The translations under genes were made by a program, and so were the position numbers. Below are positions 30,066 to 38,366 of a stretch of 64,000 nt of DNA, one piece after another. The stretch's first letter is position 1, and each line of letters begins with the position of its first letter. Below the pieces are notes generated by a model. That model did no database searches. It saw only the letters and a list, made by a program, of their open reading frames with translations, and was not told where the DNA came from. The DNA is from Sphingobacteriaceae bacterium DW12 (GTDB lineage Bacteria; Bacteroidota; Bacteroidia; Sphingobacteriales; Sphingobacteriaceae), in NCBI GenBank assembly GCA_000783305.1, contig JROE01000006.1, positions 248,001-312,000 of the forward strand. The letters run 5' to 3'.

Positions 30066-30694
30066 TTTGTTATCTTATTTTTAAGTTCAAATGCCGCTTT
30101 TTGAGGGTCATCGGCTGCACATATCGCAGATACCACTGCTACTGAATGTGCCCCAGCAGCAATTACGTGTTCGACGTTTTCAAGCTTCATATTTCCTATA
30201 GCGACCAAAGGCTTGTCTGTTAAACTGGCAATCTGTCGAATTCCGTCCAGACCCCATTCGGTGATGGTATCTCGTTTGGTAGGCGTACTAAATACCGGAC
30301 TGATGCCCAAATAGTCCGCAGCCTCCGTTTCCGAACTGAGAAGTTGAGAAAGACATTCTATTGAGTACCCAATATTTTGCACCCCTGTCCATTGTTTCCG
30401 TATGTCGGTAGGAGCTATGTCCGAATTACCCACATGTATCCCATAGGATTGGACTTGCATGGCGACAGTCAGATTGTCGTTGATAATCAGCGATATCCCA
30501 TGCTTATCTGTAAGCTCTTTCAATCTGCAGGCTTTTTCTAAAAAGGCTCTTGTAGACAAATCCTTCTCTCTTAATTGAATGATGTCTACACCTCCTAGTA
30601 TAGCCTGTTCTGCCACTGTCAGCATATCTTTGCCATGGCAATCACTTTCAGAAATAACCAGATAGAGTGGATAGGGGAACAGCGGATGTATCAT
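30062..30694 (-). CDS. thiE: Thiamine phosphate synthase
   Basis: A 210-residue TIM barrel joining HMP-PP and thiazole phosphate to thiamine phosphate. It keeps QLREKDLSTRAFL (the QxRxK substrate loop), SLIINDNL, GIHVGNSDIAP, ISPVFSTPTKRDT and ALAIGN-type phosphate site (VAIGNMKLENV). These are the residues missing or changed in the left-edge paralogue at 1-477, so this is the catalytically standard ThiE. It overlaps thiM and thiD by 4 bases each. Confidence 0.96.
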   Translation of the reverse strand: MIHPLFPYPLYLVISESDCHGKDMLTVAEQAILGGVDIIQLREKDLSTRAFLEKACRLKELTDKHGISLIINDNLTVAMQVQSYGIHVGNSDIAPTDIRKQWTGVQNIGYSIECLSQLLSSETEAADYLGISPVFSTPTKRDTITEWGLDGIRQIASLTDKPLVAIGNMKLENVEHVIAAGAHSVAVVSAICAADDPQKAAFELKNKITK

Positions 30695-31488
30695 GCGCCT
30701 GATAGGGTTAAAGTATCCAAAAACTGTGTTTTAGATAGCGTTTGTAGTTCGTCGAGTATATTCACTTGCAGACTTCCCGGCCCCCCGCTTCTAGGTTGCG
30801 CCAACTGACCTGCGATACTCAATAAGGCAGTTCCAGCGATAGTAGCCTCTGTTTTGTCGGTTACAACAGCTATAAAAGCTCCTATAATCGCTGTCGCACT
30901 ACAACCCAATCCCGTAACGCGTGTCATCAGGGGGTGTCCGTTCTTGATCTCGAAAACACTATTCTTCGCAATCACATAGTCCACTTCCCCAGAAATGCAA
31001 ACAATACTATCAAAATTTTCATGCAGATATTTAGCTGATACAATGGCTTCACTACTGCTGTGGGTGCTGTCCACACCCTTTGAAGGCGCAGCATTGGTTT
31101 GGGCAAGGGCCATGATTTCGGATGCATTGCCCCGGATCACTGTGGGTTTGTAAGATAGTAGTTCAGACAAGACTAGATCTCTGTACGGCGTCGCACCTGC
31201 ACCGACAGGATCCAATATCCAGGGTTTTTGAAGTTCGATGGCTTTTTCGATGGCCATTTTCATCGACGTTACCTTGTACTCATCAAGGGTGCCTATGTTG
31301 ATGACCAGAGATTGGCAAATTTGCATCATCTCTTTCACTTCTGCATGCGCATGCGCCATGATAGGAGAGGCTCCTATGGCTAATAACGCATTTGCCGTAT
31401 TGTTCATTACCACATAGTTAGTAATGTTGTGAACCAGAGGTGATTGCTTTCTGATCGATTCAATGTGCTGCCAAAGTTTATGTTTCAT
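30691..31488 (-). CDS. thiM: Hydroxyethylthiazole kinase
   Basis: A 265-residue ribokinase-like salvage enzyme phosphorylating the thiazole alcohol. Segments include PLVHNITNYVVMNNTANALLA at the start, ILDPVGAGATPYR, RGNASEIMAL and TRVTGLGCSATAIIGAF with the catalytic cysteine. First gene of the second thiamine operon, preceded by a long leader with a TPP riboswitch. Together with tenA it shows the operon is directed to salvage. Confidence 0.96.
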   Translation of the reverse strand: MKHKLWQHIESIRKQSPLVHNITNYVVMNNTANALLAIGASPIMAHAHAEVKEMMQICQSLVINIGTLDEYKVTSMKMAIEKAIELQKPWILDPVGAGATPYRDLVLSELLSYKPTVIRGNASEIMALAQTNAAPSKGVDSTHSSSEAIVSAKYLHENFDSIVCISGEVDYVIAKNSVFEIKNGHPLMTRVTGLGCSATAIIGAFIAVVTDKTEATIAGTALLSIAGQLAQPRSGGPGSLQVNILDELQTLSKTQFLDTLTLSGA

Positions 31489-31749
31489 CTACACCTATTA
31501 TTTGTTCCATTATTAGTCTATTGTTCTATTGTCGCGTATTGATACAGCCTTTGCGGTATCAATATATTAATCAATAAAATTAGCACCTAGTACGATTTTT
31601 TTATTGATAATAAGCCCTGTAAATAATATAACGGTCTTTCCGTCGATATTATTTACCTCTGGCATGTATTTAATGCGTCACGTTGAATAAAAAAAATGGC
31701 TATAGAGATTTGTGCGGTATGCGACACCAACATGAATGTGTTGAGGTCA
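31489..31749 (-). other. thiM leader between the TPP riboswitch and the start codon
   Basis: About 260 bases of untranslated leader. It holds a hairpin just after the aptamer (about 31729-31754), the long palindrome at 31619-31656, and a further possible pairing of ATCAATAAAA with TTTTATTGAT (about 31570-31612). No open frame of note is present. The hairpins may be the expression platform. Confidence 0.5.
31619..31656. repeat. 38-base palindrome in the thiM leader
   Basis: GTAAATAATAT (31619-31629) and ATATTATTTAC (31646-31656) form a perfect 11-bp stem. An inner ACGG/CCGT stem (31631-31634 with 31640-31643) closes a TCTTT loop. No T-run follows on the minus strand, so it is not an ordinary terminator. 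Confidence 0.7.
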
Positions 31750-31832
31750 TTAACTTTTTCCTACGCCGGTATTAACCGAATCAGGTTCAAAGGGACTATC
31801 TCAATTCATATTACATGAATACCCCTAAAGCC
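31750..31832 (-). promoter_or_regulatory. TPP riboswitch (THI element) of the thiM operon
   Basis: Minus-strand blocks in order: CTTTAGGGGTA, TTGAGATAGTCCCTTTGAACC, TGATTCGG and ACCGGCGTAGGAAAAAG (fragments of one continuous aptamer). CTTT at the 5' side and AAAG at the 3' side can form P1. The second block has TTGAGA where the consensus is CTGAGA. It lies 260 bases upstream of thiM. Confidence 0.93.
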
Positions 31833-31836
31833 AGCC

Positions 31837-31868
31837 CTAAGTTAAGGAATATTTAATAGGTGACCAAA
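31837..31868 (-). promoter_or_regulatory. Promoter of the thiM operon
   Basis: TTTG (31868-31865), 20-base spacer, TAACTTAG (31844-31837). The -33 is perfect; the -7 departs from TAnnTTTG. It places the transcript start at the 5' edge of the riboswitch. Confidence 0.5.
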
Positions 31869-32001
31869 TGCTCTAATCGAATCTGTCTGCAAATTGGTGT
31901 CCAAAATAGGGCTCTAGTTCCCAACGGCATTCAAGGTGTGTCTTACATATCCAATCCCCAAGATACCCTCGAGTCTCGTCAGGATATTGAATTGTAGTGT
32001 A

Positions 32002-32032
32002 TTGCAAGTACAAGGCATTTTAGCTAAGTTTA
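32002..32032 (+). promoter_or_regulatory. Shared-type promoter of the 32061 lipoprotein gene
   Basis: TTG (32002-32004), 20-base spacer CAAGTACAAGGCATTTTAGC, TAAGTTTA (32025-32032). It ends about 28 bases before the ATG at 32061 and aligns with the promoters at 6313-6344, 23328-23359 and 35292-35322. Confidence 0.65.
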
Positions 32033-32060
32033 TACTTATAACCCTTAAGATGAAACCTAG

Positions 32061-32516
32061 ATGAAAAACGCATCAATTATTTCTTTCGCTGCCATTGCCC
32101 TGTTATTCTCCTGCCGGGCTAAAGACGAAAAAAAAGACATTTCACTCATTGGAAGTTGGAAACTAGTTGAAAGTAAAACCATAAAAGGAAAAGATACCAT
32201 ACAGGCGCATACCGATACGACAAAGAGCGAGATGGTCAAAATGTTCAATGGAACTGATTTTGCTTTTTTCAATCACGACAAAAAAAAGGGGACGGATAGT
32301 GCAGCTTTCTTCGTCAGCGGTTCTGGACGATATGCCTTGACGGGAAATGCGTATCAAGAAGAATTGATTTATTGTAGCTTCAGGGAGTGGGAAGGTAAGA
32401 AGTTTGATTTCGAGCTGCACATGGCTGGAGATACATTAATACAGAGTGGGGTCGAGCATATTCCTGAACTAGGGGTCAATCAAAAAATCATCGAGAAGTA
32501 TATCCGTATCCGATAG
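32061..32516 (+). CDS. Lipocalin-like lipoprotein
   Basis: A 151-residue protein with a lipoprotein signal (lipobox LFSC, cysteine at residue 18). The mature part starts with LIGSWKLVESKTIKG, the GxW pattern of lipocalin-like domains, and ends in beta strands. Ligand unknown. It is a single gene. Its promoter belongs to the group of four shared-type promoters, so it may be stress-induced. Confidence 0.72.
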   Translation: MKNASIISFAAIALLFSCRAKDEKKDISLIGSWKLVESKTIKGKDTIQAHTDTTKSEMVKMFNGTDFAFFNHDKKKGTDSAAFFVSGSGRYALTGNAYQEELIYCSFREWEGKKFDFELHMAGDTLIQSGVEHIPELGVNQKIIEKYIRIR

Positions 32517-32649
32517 CTTGTGCAATCACCAGACATGCGATGGTCATAAGTTTGGTATTGGATCATTGGTAATTAGCAAGACTGGACTATATATATCTAC
32601 AAAGAATGATGTATTTTTGCACAGTTAGAATTAAAAATCAAGAGTAGAT

Positions 32650-33381
32650 ATGAGTGTTTACAATCTTATACTGGGGGCTCCAAAGAAAGTCACTTTTGAT
32701 GATTTGCTATTCAGTGCCGAAAATAGGGATATCATCAGTCAGATTATTAAAGAGCATCACTATATTGACGAACTTCAGAAATACGGACTGACAGTAGACA
32801 ATAAGATATTACTCTATGGATATTCGGGATGTGGTAAGACGTCTACTGCCATTGCCATTGCCAATGCAATGGACAAATCCCTTAATATTTTGAATTTAAG
32901 TACGTTGGTTTCATCTAAGTTAGGAGAAACGGCTTCAAATCTCAAAGCGATATTTGATAAGGTGGCGCGTGAAAAATCGATTCTTTTTTTGGACGAGTTC
33001 GATCAGATTGGCAAAATGAGGATAGCAGACGAAAAGGATTCTTCTTCAGGTGAAATGAGAAGAGTGGTCAATACGCTGATTCAATTGATTGACTATTTCC
33101 CGGCAGATTGTTTATTGATTTGCGCAACCAATTACTACGATCTAATCGACGCAGCCTTATTGAGGCGCTTTCAACTCCGCTTGAAGTATGAAATGCCTAG
33201 TGAACAAGAATTGGACGTATACTATCAAAAAATACTACAACCTTTCCCGATACACTTGCACGATATCGCACCTAGGTATGGTATTTCATACGCCGAAGCA
33301 CGGGACTATGTTCACACCCTCATGAAGTCCCGGATCATTGCAGAGTTGGAAAGCAAGGTGCTTGTCGATGTTGAACATTAG
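32650..33381 (+). CDS. AAA+ ATPase, orphan
   Basis: A 243-residue AAA+ protein with Walker A GYSGCGKTS (57-65), Walker B SILFLDEFDQIG (110-121), sensor 1 in LLICATN, and an arginine finger in ALLRRF. It consists of little more than one AAA module and lacks a recognisable partner domain. Similar small AAA proteins occur in many genomes, some paired with proteases or toxins. No partner lies next to it: a lipoprotein gene is upstream and a convergent mscS downstream (14 bases). TATTTTTG at 32612-32619 is a possible -7 element. Role unknown. Confidence 0.82.
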   Translation: MSVYNLILGAPKKVTFDDLLFSAENRDIISQIIKEHHYIDELQKYGLTVDNKILLYGYSGCGKTSTAIAIANAMDKSLNILNLSTLVSSKLGETASNLKAIFDKVAREKSILFLDEFDQIGKMRIADEKDSSSGEMRRVVNTLIQLIDYFPADCLLICATNYYDLIDAALLRRFQLRLKYEMPSEQELDVYYQKILQPFPIHLHDIAPRYGISYAEARDYVHTLMKSRIIAELESKVLVDVEH

Positions 33382-33395
33382 TCAGCAGCGCATAT

Positions 33396-35222
33396 CTAAT
33401 TGTTGTCAAGACCGCTCTTGTATTGGGGGATAGGGTCTACCTTGGTAAATATATGCGGAGCAGACATTTCGATGCCAGCCGCCAAGAAGTCATTCAGAAT
33501 GTGCTGAAATATTTCTGACTTCGCCAATTCGATTTCTCCAGATTTGGATATATAGACATTCAGTTCGTACAAAACAAAAAAATCGTCCAACTTCTTTTGT
33601 AATACAAAGGGAGCGGGCGTCGTATTAACCCGTTCTACACGGGCTGGTATACGTAGTAATAATTCATGGACACGTTGCCATGGCTCTTCATATCCTACTG
33701 TCAATTCAACTTGAAAACATATCCCTTCATGCGAGTATGTCGTATAGTTGACCGTATTTCCGGAAAGAATCGACGAATTGGGGATGGTTATTTCTTCATT
33801 TTTGATGGTTCGCAATTTGGTTACCAACGGTGATTTTTCAATGACCACTCCCGTTTTATCTGCTATCGTGATACGGTCTCCAATTCGGAAAGGGCGCATG
33901 TAGGTAATGACCAGTCCAGCGATGATATTAGAAATGGCTGAAGATGAACCTAGAGAGAACAATACACCAATGAATACAGAGATGCCCTTGAATACGTCAG
34001 AGTTAGAGCCAGGAAGGTAAGGGAATATGAGCACCAAGGTGAAAGCATGTAAAAGAAAGCGGATAATGGTAAAAGTAGGCATGGCAAATTCACGGTGGAA
34101 ACCATTGATTTCTAGTTTTCCTTTGTCTATTTCACTGAATATATATTTCACGAACTGCACTGCATATCGCATAATAAATAAAATCACGAATACCGTAATC
34201 AGTTTAGGTATATAATCCCAGATAGCCAAAAATGCCTTTTTTAAAGGTTTGGTAAACATACCTATCAGGTTGTTTGCCCAGCTTTGTGTGAACGGGAACA
34301 CACTGAAAATAATCGGAAGCATAATAAACGCCATCAATATAATCAGCGCCCACCTCAGCATGTTGATTGCATTGATCAGTATGCGAGTTTTTTGTAGCGA
34401 AGTGACCAGTACGTAATTCTTTATCTTGATATCCTTGATCCGTTCGGTACGTTCACTCAAGATACGTTGTACGCTATACTTTTTCAACTTGTTGATCAGG
34501 AAAATCAAAATTGAAAATATAATTAGGATCAAGATTACAAGCCCTGTCCGTATCAATAGTTTTGTTAGGCTATTGGCTTCCTTTTCCTTGGTAATGGTCT
34601 CTTGAATGCTTTTGAGGTATTGTGCGGCAACTTCTTCTTTATGCTTGCCTTCGAGCATCGCATCAAGCTCAGTTACCGAGGTGATGATCAGGTCTTTATA
34701 AACGATGTCTGAACTAATTTCGTTATTTTCAATTTTAAAGGAGTCTACCCGGACAAAATCATCCTCATATAGATTCTGGATTCGATTCACGACATTTGAA
34801 GCCCTATCCTTGGCTAAAGATGAACCCAACTTGTTGTAAATGTAAAATAGGGTATCGCTGAAAGGGGCTACGGCGTAGCGACTGGTGGTTTTCTTAATAG
34901 AATCCACCTTGAGTTTCACCTGTTGGTTTCGAATATTATTCTCTTGATCTAATTCATTCAATTGCTGTTGGAGGTTCTCTTTCTTGGGGCTATTTTGTGC
35001 CTTTAGGTTGGTGATTTCGTTTTGCAATTTCAGACGCTCCAATGAATCGTTGATCTGTTGTTGTCTAATCCCATTTAATAGGGAGCTCAGTCCCTGTTCC
35101 TTGGTGGTCAACGAGTCTGTTTTTTTTGTCGCATTTGCGGAATCCACTTGCTGAGCTGAAAGCATTAATGCCGAAGAAAGAGACAGCAGTGTCGCAAGAA
35201 AACAAATATAAAATCTTTTCAT
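33396..35222 (-). CDS. Large mechanosensitive channel, MscS family
   Basis: A 608-residue protein with a signal peptide (ends near ALMLSAQQ), a periplasmic region with a long coiled coil (about residues 45-125), then membrane helices at about 222-245, 288-312, 335-358 and 382-405. The pore/MscS domain follows with SAISNIIAGLVITYMRPFRIGDRI and PNSSILSGNTVNYTTYS. The layout is MscK/YnaI-like. A shared-type promoter sits 70 bases upstream. Convergent with the AAA gene. Confidence 0.9.
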   Translation of the reverse strand: MKRFYICFLATLLSLSSALMLSAQQVDSANATKKTDSLTTKEQGLSSLLNGIRQQQINDSLERLKLQNEITNLKAQNSPKKENLQQQLNELDQENNIRNQQVKLKVDSIKKTTSRYAVAPFSDTLFYIYNKLGSSLAKDRASNVVNRIQNLYEDDFVRVDSFKIENNEISSDIVYKDLIITSVTELDAMLEGKHKEEVAAQYLKSIQETITKEKEANSLTKLLIRTGLVILILIIFSILIFLINKLKKYSVQRILSERTERIKDIKIKNYVLVTSLQKTRILINAINMLRWALIILMAFIMLPIIFSVFPFTQSWANNLIGMFTKPLKKAFLAIWDYIPKLITVFVILFIMRYAVQFVKYIFSEIDKGKLEINGFHREFAMPTFTIIRFLLHAFTLVLIFPYLPGSNSDVFKGISVFIGVLFSLGSSSAISNIIAGLVITYMRPFRIGDRITIADKTGVVIEKSPLVTKLRTIKNEEITIPNSSILSGNTVNYTTYSHEGICFQVELTVGYEEPWQRVHELLLRIPARVERVNTTPAPFVLQKKLDDFFVLYELNVYISKSGEIELAKSEIFQHILNDFLAAGIEMSAPHIFTKVDPIPQYKSGLDNN

Positions 35223-35291
35223 ATCCCAATAGGTATATTGCTATGTAAGTCGGGCTTAAGGTTAGATAGCCCTAGACCCGCCTTATAATAC

Positions 35292-35322
35292 CAAACATAG
35301 ATAAAATGCCTTGCATTAACAA
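35292..35322 (-). promoter_or_regulatory. Shared-type promoter of the large mscS gene
   Basis: TTG (35322-35320), 20-base spacer with perfect inverted repeat AATGC-AAG-GCATT, TATGTTTG (35299-35292). Of the four copies this has the best fit to the Bacteroidota consensus. Confidence 0.65.
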
Positions 35323-35427
35323 CCCCTCTCCATCACCTAATGGAGAACCTAGACATATCATTGATTGCAGGCTAGTGGAGCGGGGTACCTTAAGGGCACA
35401 ATACCTAAGGAAATAAGTATCTGTTCG

Positions 35428-35682
35428 TTAGTAGACAACGGTCTCTTTCACATCACAATTTTCATCTATCCACTTACTGTCAAATTCACTCAGGTTTTTA
35501 CGTTTACCTTTGTAGATGTAGTAGGACTTGTCTTTATCGCCCTTGGCAGGGGGGCCGGGCATCCTATTGACGATTTTCTCTTCAGGGCAGTCTCTGATCA
35601 ATGCCGAGTTACTCGTGCTGTGTAAAGTACTGCAGGACGACAGTATAAAAAATGCCAAAAATGCTAGAAATAATGATTTCAT
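35428..35682 (-). CDS. Small hypothetical lipoprotein
   Basis: An 84-residue protein with a lipoprotein signal (MKSLFLAFLAFFILSSCSTL, cysteine at residue 17). The mature part has the basic segment KGDKDKSYYIYKGKRKNLSEF and two further cysteines. I do not recognise a family. The frame and signal are convincing. A perfect CTACC/GGTAG hairpin lies 26 bases upstream (35708-35721). Confidence 0.62.
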   Translation of the reverse strand: MKSLFLAFLAFFILSSCSTLHSTSNSALIRDCPEEKIVNRMPGPPAKGDKDKSYYIYKGKRKNLSEFDSKWIDENCDVKETVVY

Positions 35683-36002
35683 CTGTTTAATTTACGTTGT
35701 GAGTGCCCTACCAGCAGGTAGAACTACTATTGTTACTGGCTGATGAGCATGCTCCCGATTGATATAGGCTAGGTATCCGTGCAGATGCAGCTTGAAAATA
35801 GAACGTATATAGTTAGCGATATGATACACTCATAAATGAAAAAAAATGGGAGAATGGAAGACTTTAAAGTTATAGACAGGTTATTCAAATTTTATAGAAA
35901 AATCTATTTTTTTTTGACTAAAAATGAAGGAAAGGGAGGTATATTTATGGAAATTTTATTAATTTTTAATCTTCCTCTTAACAGGGAACTTCTAAATGCA
36001 GC
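35683..36002. other. Intergenic region upstream of the TlpA-like gene
   Basis: 320 bases without a gene. It contains the small CTACC-AGCA-GGTAG hairpin (35708-35721) and an AT-rich stretch around 35890-35980 just before the plus-strand gene at 36003. No clear promoter could be assigned. Confidence 0.4.
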
Positions 36003-37142
36003 ATGACAATGAAGAAAACAGTAATTGCAATGATGCTCGCACTACCAGCATTGGTGTGGGCACAAAGTGGCAGTGATTATACCATCGAGGGAAAGATTGC
36101 AAAACCAAAGCAACCTTCCAAGGTTTTTTTATCCATCAATTCAGCAAATGGACAACAGCTGGATTCTGTGGACGTTTCAGACGGCACATTTCGCTTCAAT
36201 GGGACTGCTAAGAGCCCAACGCAAGTCGTATTGATGTACGATCAGCAGAATAAAGGGTGGATGGGACAAGATCGATCTGTTGATTTGGTCAGTTTTTATG
36301 TGGACAATGGCATCACTACGTTAACGGTTACAGACTCCCTGAAAAATGCGATTATAAAGGGAAGCCCTATTCAAGAGCAATTTGCCTCCTACACTAATCT
36401 CCTGAAAGACATAGACGCACAGATGACGGTCGTAAACAATAGCTTCCGTAGTGCTACAGACGAACAAAAGAAAGATGCCGAGTTCGTAGGTGCTTTACGT
36501 GGAAAATTTAAGGAGATGGCAGCAGAGAAGAGTAAGATTCAGGAAGAGTACGTCAAAAGTCATGCAGATTCCTATTTCAGTGCTCGAGCTATTCAGGATT
36601 TGGCGAACAATGGAAGGGCAATTTTAGAATTGGAATCTCTGTACAAGACACTGTCCGCTAATGTGAGAAATAGTGAGGTTGGAAAATCCTTTGCTAATCG
36701 CATTGCTGCTGCCAAATTAACCACTATAGGGGCTGTGGCTCCGGATTTTGTGCAGAATGATGTGCAAGATCAACCTGTCAAACTTTCTGATTTCAGAGGC
36801 AAATATGTACTGTTGGATTTTTGGGCTTCATGGTGTGGTCCGTGTCGGGCCGAAAATCCGAATGTAGTCGCAGCTTTCCATAAGTTTAAAGATAAGAATT
36901 TTACGGTGTTAGGGGTGTCATTGGACAATCCCGGGAAAAAAGAAACTTGGCTTAAGGCAATTGCAGATGACAAGTTAGAGTGGACTCAATTAAGCGATCT
37001 CAAAGGCTGGAAGAACGAAGCCTCTACTTTATATGGTGTTCGGAGTATTCCGCAAAACTATCTAATCGGACCTGATGGTAGGATAGTCGCAAGTAATCTC
37101 AGAGGAGAGGAGCTTCACAAAAAACTAGAAGAAATATTATAA
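36003..37142 (+). CDS. TlpA-like thiol:disulfide oxidoreductase with N-terminal DUF4369
   Basis: A 379-residue exported protein with a signal peptide ending at WAQ (residue 21). Residues about 25-120 form the beta-rich DUF4369 region. A helical spacer covers 130-235. The thioredoxin-fold AhpC/TSA-Redoxin domain covers 243-379 with active site CGPC (Cys278, Cys281). Common in Bacteroidota, acting in periplasmic disulfide reduction and cytochrome maturation. The start may be the second methionine (MKKTVIAMML). Single gene. Confidence 0.9.
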   Translation: MTMKKTVIAMMLALPALVWAQSGSDYTIEGKIAKPKQPSKVFLSINSANGQQLDSVDVSDGTFRFNGTAKSPTQVVLMYDQQNKGWMGQDRSVDLVSFYVDNGITTLTVTDSLKNAIIKGSPIQEQFASYTNLLKDIDAQMTVVNNSFRSATDEQKKDAEFVGALRGKFKEMAAEKSKIQEEYVKSHADSYFSARAIQDLANNGRAILELESLYKTLSANVRNSEVGKSFANRIAAAKLTTIGAVAPDFVQNDVQDQPVKLSDFRGKYVLLDFWASWCGPCRAENPNVVAAFHKFKDKNFTVLGVSLDNPGKKETWLKAIADDKLEWTQLSDLKGWKNEASTLYGVRSIPQNYLIGPDGRIVASNLRGEELHKKLEEIL

Positions 37143-37305
37143 AATAATTTCATGAATAGAGATAGGCTATGCACTCAAGTATGGTCTATTTTCGTTTTCG
37201 CAAGCTTGAATCATATCGCATTTGGCTAAAGTCCTGAACACTGAGTATCAAGAATTTGTTAAATAGAGGCATATCATTAATATTTGCTTAAGTTTATAGT
37301 AAATT

Positions 37306-37917
37306 ATGGATATGACATATTTATTTGATTTAGAGCATGACTATATCTTAGAAAGCGATTATTGCAAATTGATTCCACTGCAAGAGCTGCATTACGACGA
37401 ACTAGTCAAGTTTGCTCTTTACGAACCCGAATTGTGGCAGTTTTCATTGCAAAATGCAGGAAGTCCCGAAGGGATGAAAAAATATATAGACGATGCCCTT
37501 TTGCAACGAGCAGCGGGACGCGGTTATTCCTTTGTTGTCTATGATAAGCAACAGGACACTTATGCAGGCTGTACCCGCATTTATGACATAGATCTCCTGA
37601 ACAAGAATCTATCCATTGGATATACCTGGTATGGTAAAGCCTTCCAAGGAACAGGGCTTAATAAGCATTGCAAATACCTGTTGTTTGAATTTGTATTCGA
37701 CCGACTCGGTTTCCAACGCGTTGAGTTCAGGTTGGATAGTCAGAATGACCGAAGCATGTCTGCTATCAAGAGCCTTGGGTGTACATTTGAAGGTGTACTC
37801 AGAAGCAATGGTTATAGGACTGATGGTACGCGTAGAGATTCTGCTGTACTTAGTATCCTACTGCCGGAATGGTTAAGTGGCGGACGGAAAGCGTTAAAAG
37901 ATAAGCTCGTGAGATGA
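37306..37917 (+). CDS. GNAT family N-acetyltransferase
   Basis: A 203-residue RimJ/RimL-type acetyltransferase. It has the acetyl-CoA site region KAFQGTGLNKHCKYLLFEF and FDRLGFQRVEFRLDSQNDRS followed by AIKSLGC, a typical C-terminal GNAT segment. The N-terminus has LIPLQELHYDELVKFA. Substrate unknown; protein N-termini or small amines are possible. It is 10 bases before the frame that contains the HopJ-family gene. Confidence 0.87.
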   Translation: MDMTYLFDLEHDYILESDYCKLIPLQELHYDELVKFALYEPELWQFSLQNAGSPEGMKKYIDDALLQRAAGRGYSFVVYDKQQDTYAGCTRIYDIDLLNKNLSIGYTWYGKAFQGTGLNKHCKYLLFEFVFDRLGFQRVEFRLDSQNDRSMSAIKSLGCTFEGVLRSNGYRTDGTRRDSAVLSILLPEWLSGGRKALKDKLVR

Positions 37918-38005
37918 GGTTTAAAGAATGTTTTTCTTCAATAAGCACTTTCCAAAATATCTATTTTATTTATCTTTATCCTTTCTAGATACATATTTTT
38001 TTTAC

Positions 38006-38335
38006 ATGAACAACATTCTGACCATGCTGGCTGCAGGCGACGCTAAATTTGTCGACGTCATTACATATATTGAAAATCGCTACAACCATATTCCTACTGG
38101 ATTTATGAACGGTGCTCAATACAATTCCGCTTCTGAAAATCAAGGTAGTGCAAAGGTACTATATTTTGCCAAATTGACTGATTTGAATCAGCAGGATACC
38201 TTACGGTTATTTGCCGAGCATTATGATGCTGTATGCATCGATCCGGATGGTGATAATCATCAAAATATCCGTCAGTTTATGTTGAATGGATGGGAAGGAG
38301 TGTCCTTTGATGGAGAGGCACTTGTTAGCAAGTAG
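38006..38335 (+). CDS. HopJ type III effector family protein
   Basis: A 109-residue protein starting MNNILTMLAAGDAKFVDVIT. Its segments NRYNHIPTGFMNGAQYNSAS, NQGSAKVLYFAKL and LFAEHYDAVCIDPDGDNHQN are typical of the HopJ family, found widely in bacteria with no secretion system, so it is unlikely to be an effector here. The longer frame to 37928 would add a 26-residue Phe/Leu-rich stretch that lacks family character. Function unknown. Confidence 0.82.
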   Translation: MNNILTMLAAGDAKFVDVITYIENRYNHIPTGFMNGAQYNSASENQGSAKVLYFAKLTDLNQQDTLRLFAEHYDAVCIDPDGDNHQNIRQFMLNGWEGVSFDGEALVSK

Positions 38336-38366
38336 AATCTATAGGATCAATTATAGACATTATTAA

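Noticed and set aside
31619..31656. Terminator in the thiM leader
   Set aside because: The strong stem is not followed by a T-run on the minus strand, and it would block thiM transcription.
35365..35625. 86-codon plus-strand ORF
   Set aside because: Antisense to the lipoprotein at 35428, which has a clear signal and lipobox.
38006..38335. A type III secretion effector
   Set aside because: The HopJ family is widespread in bacteria without type III secretion, and no secretion genes are seen.
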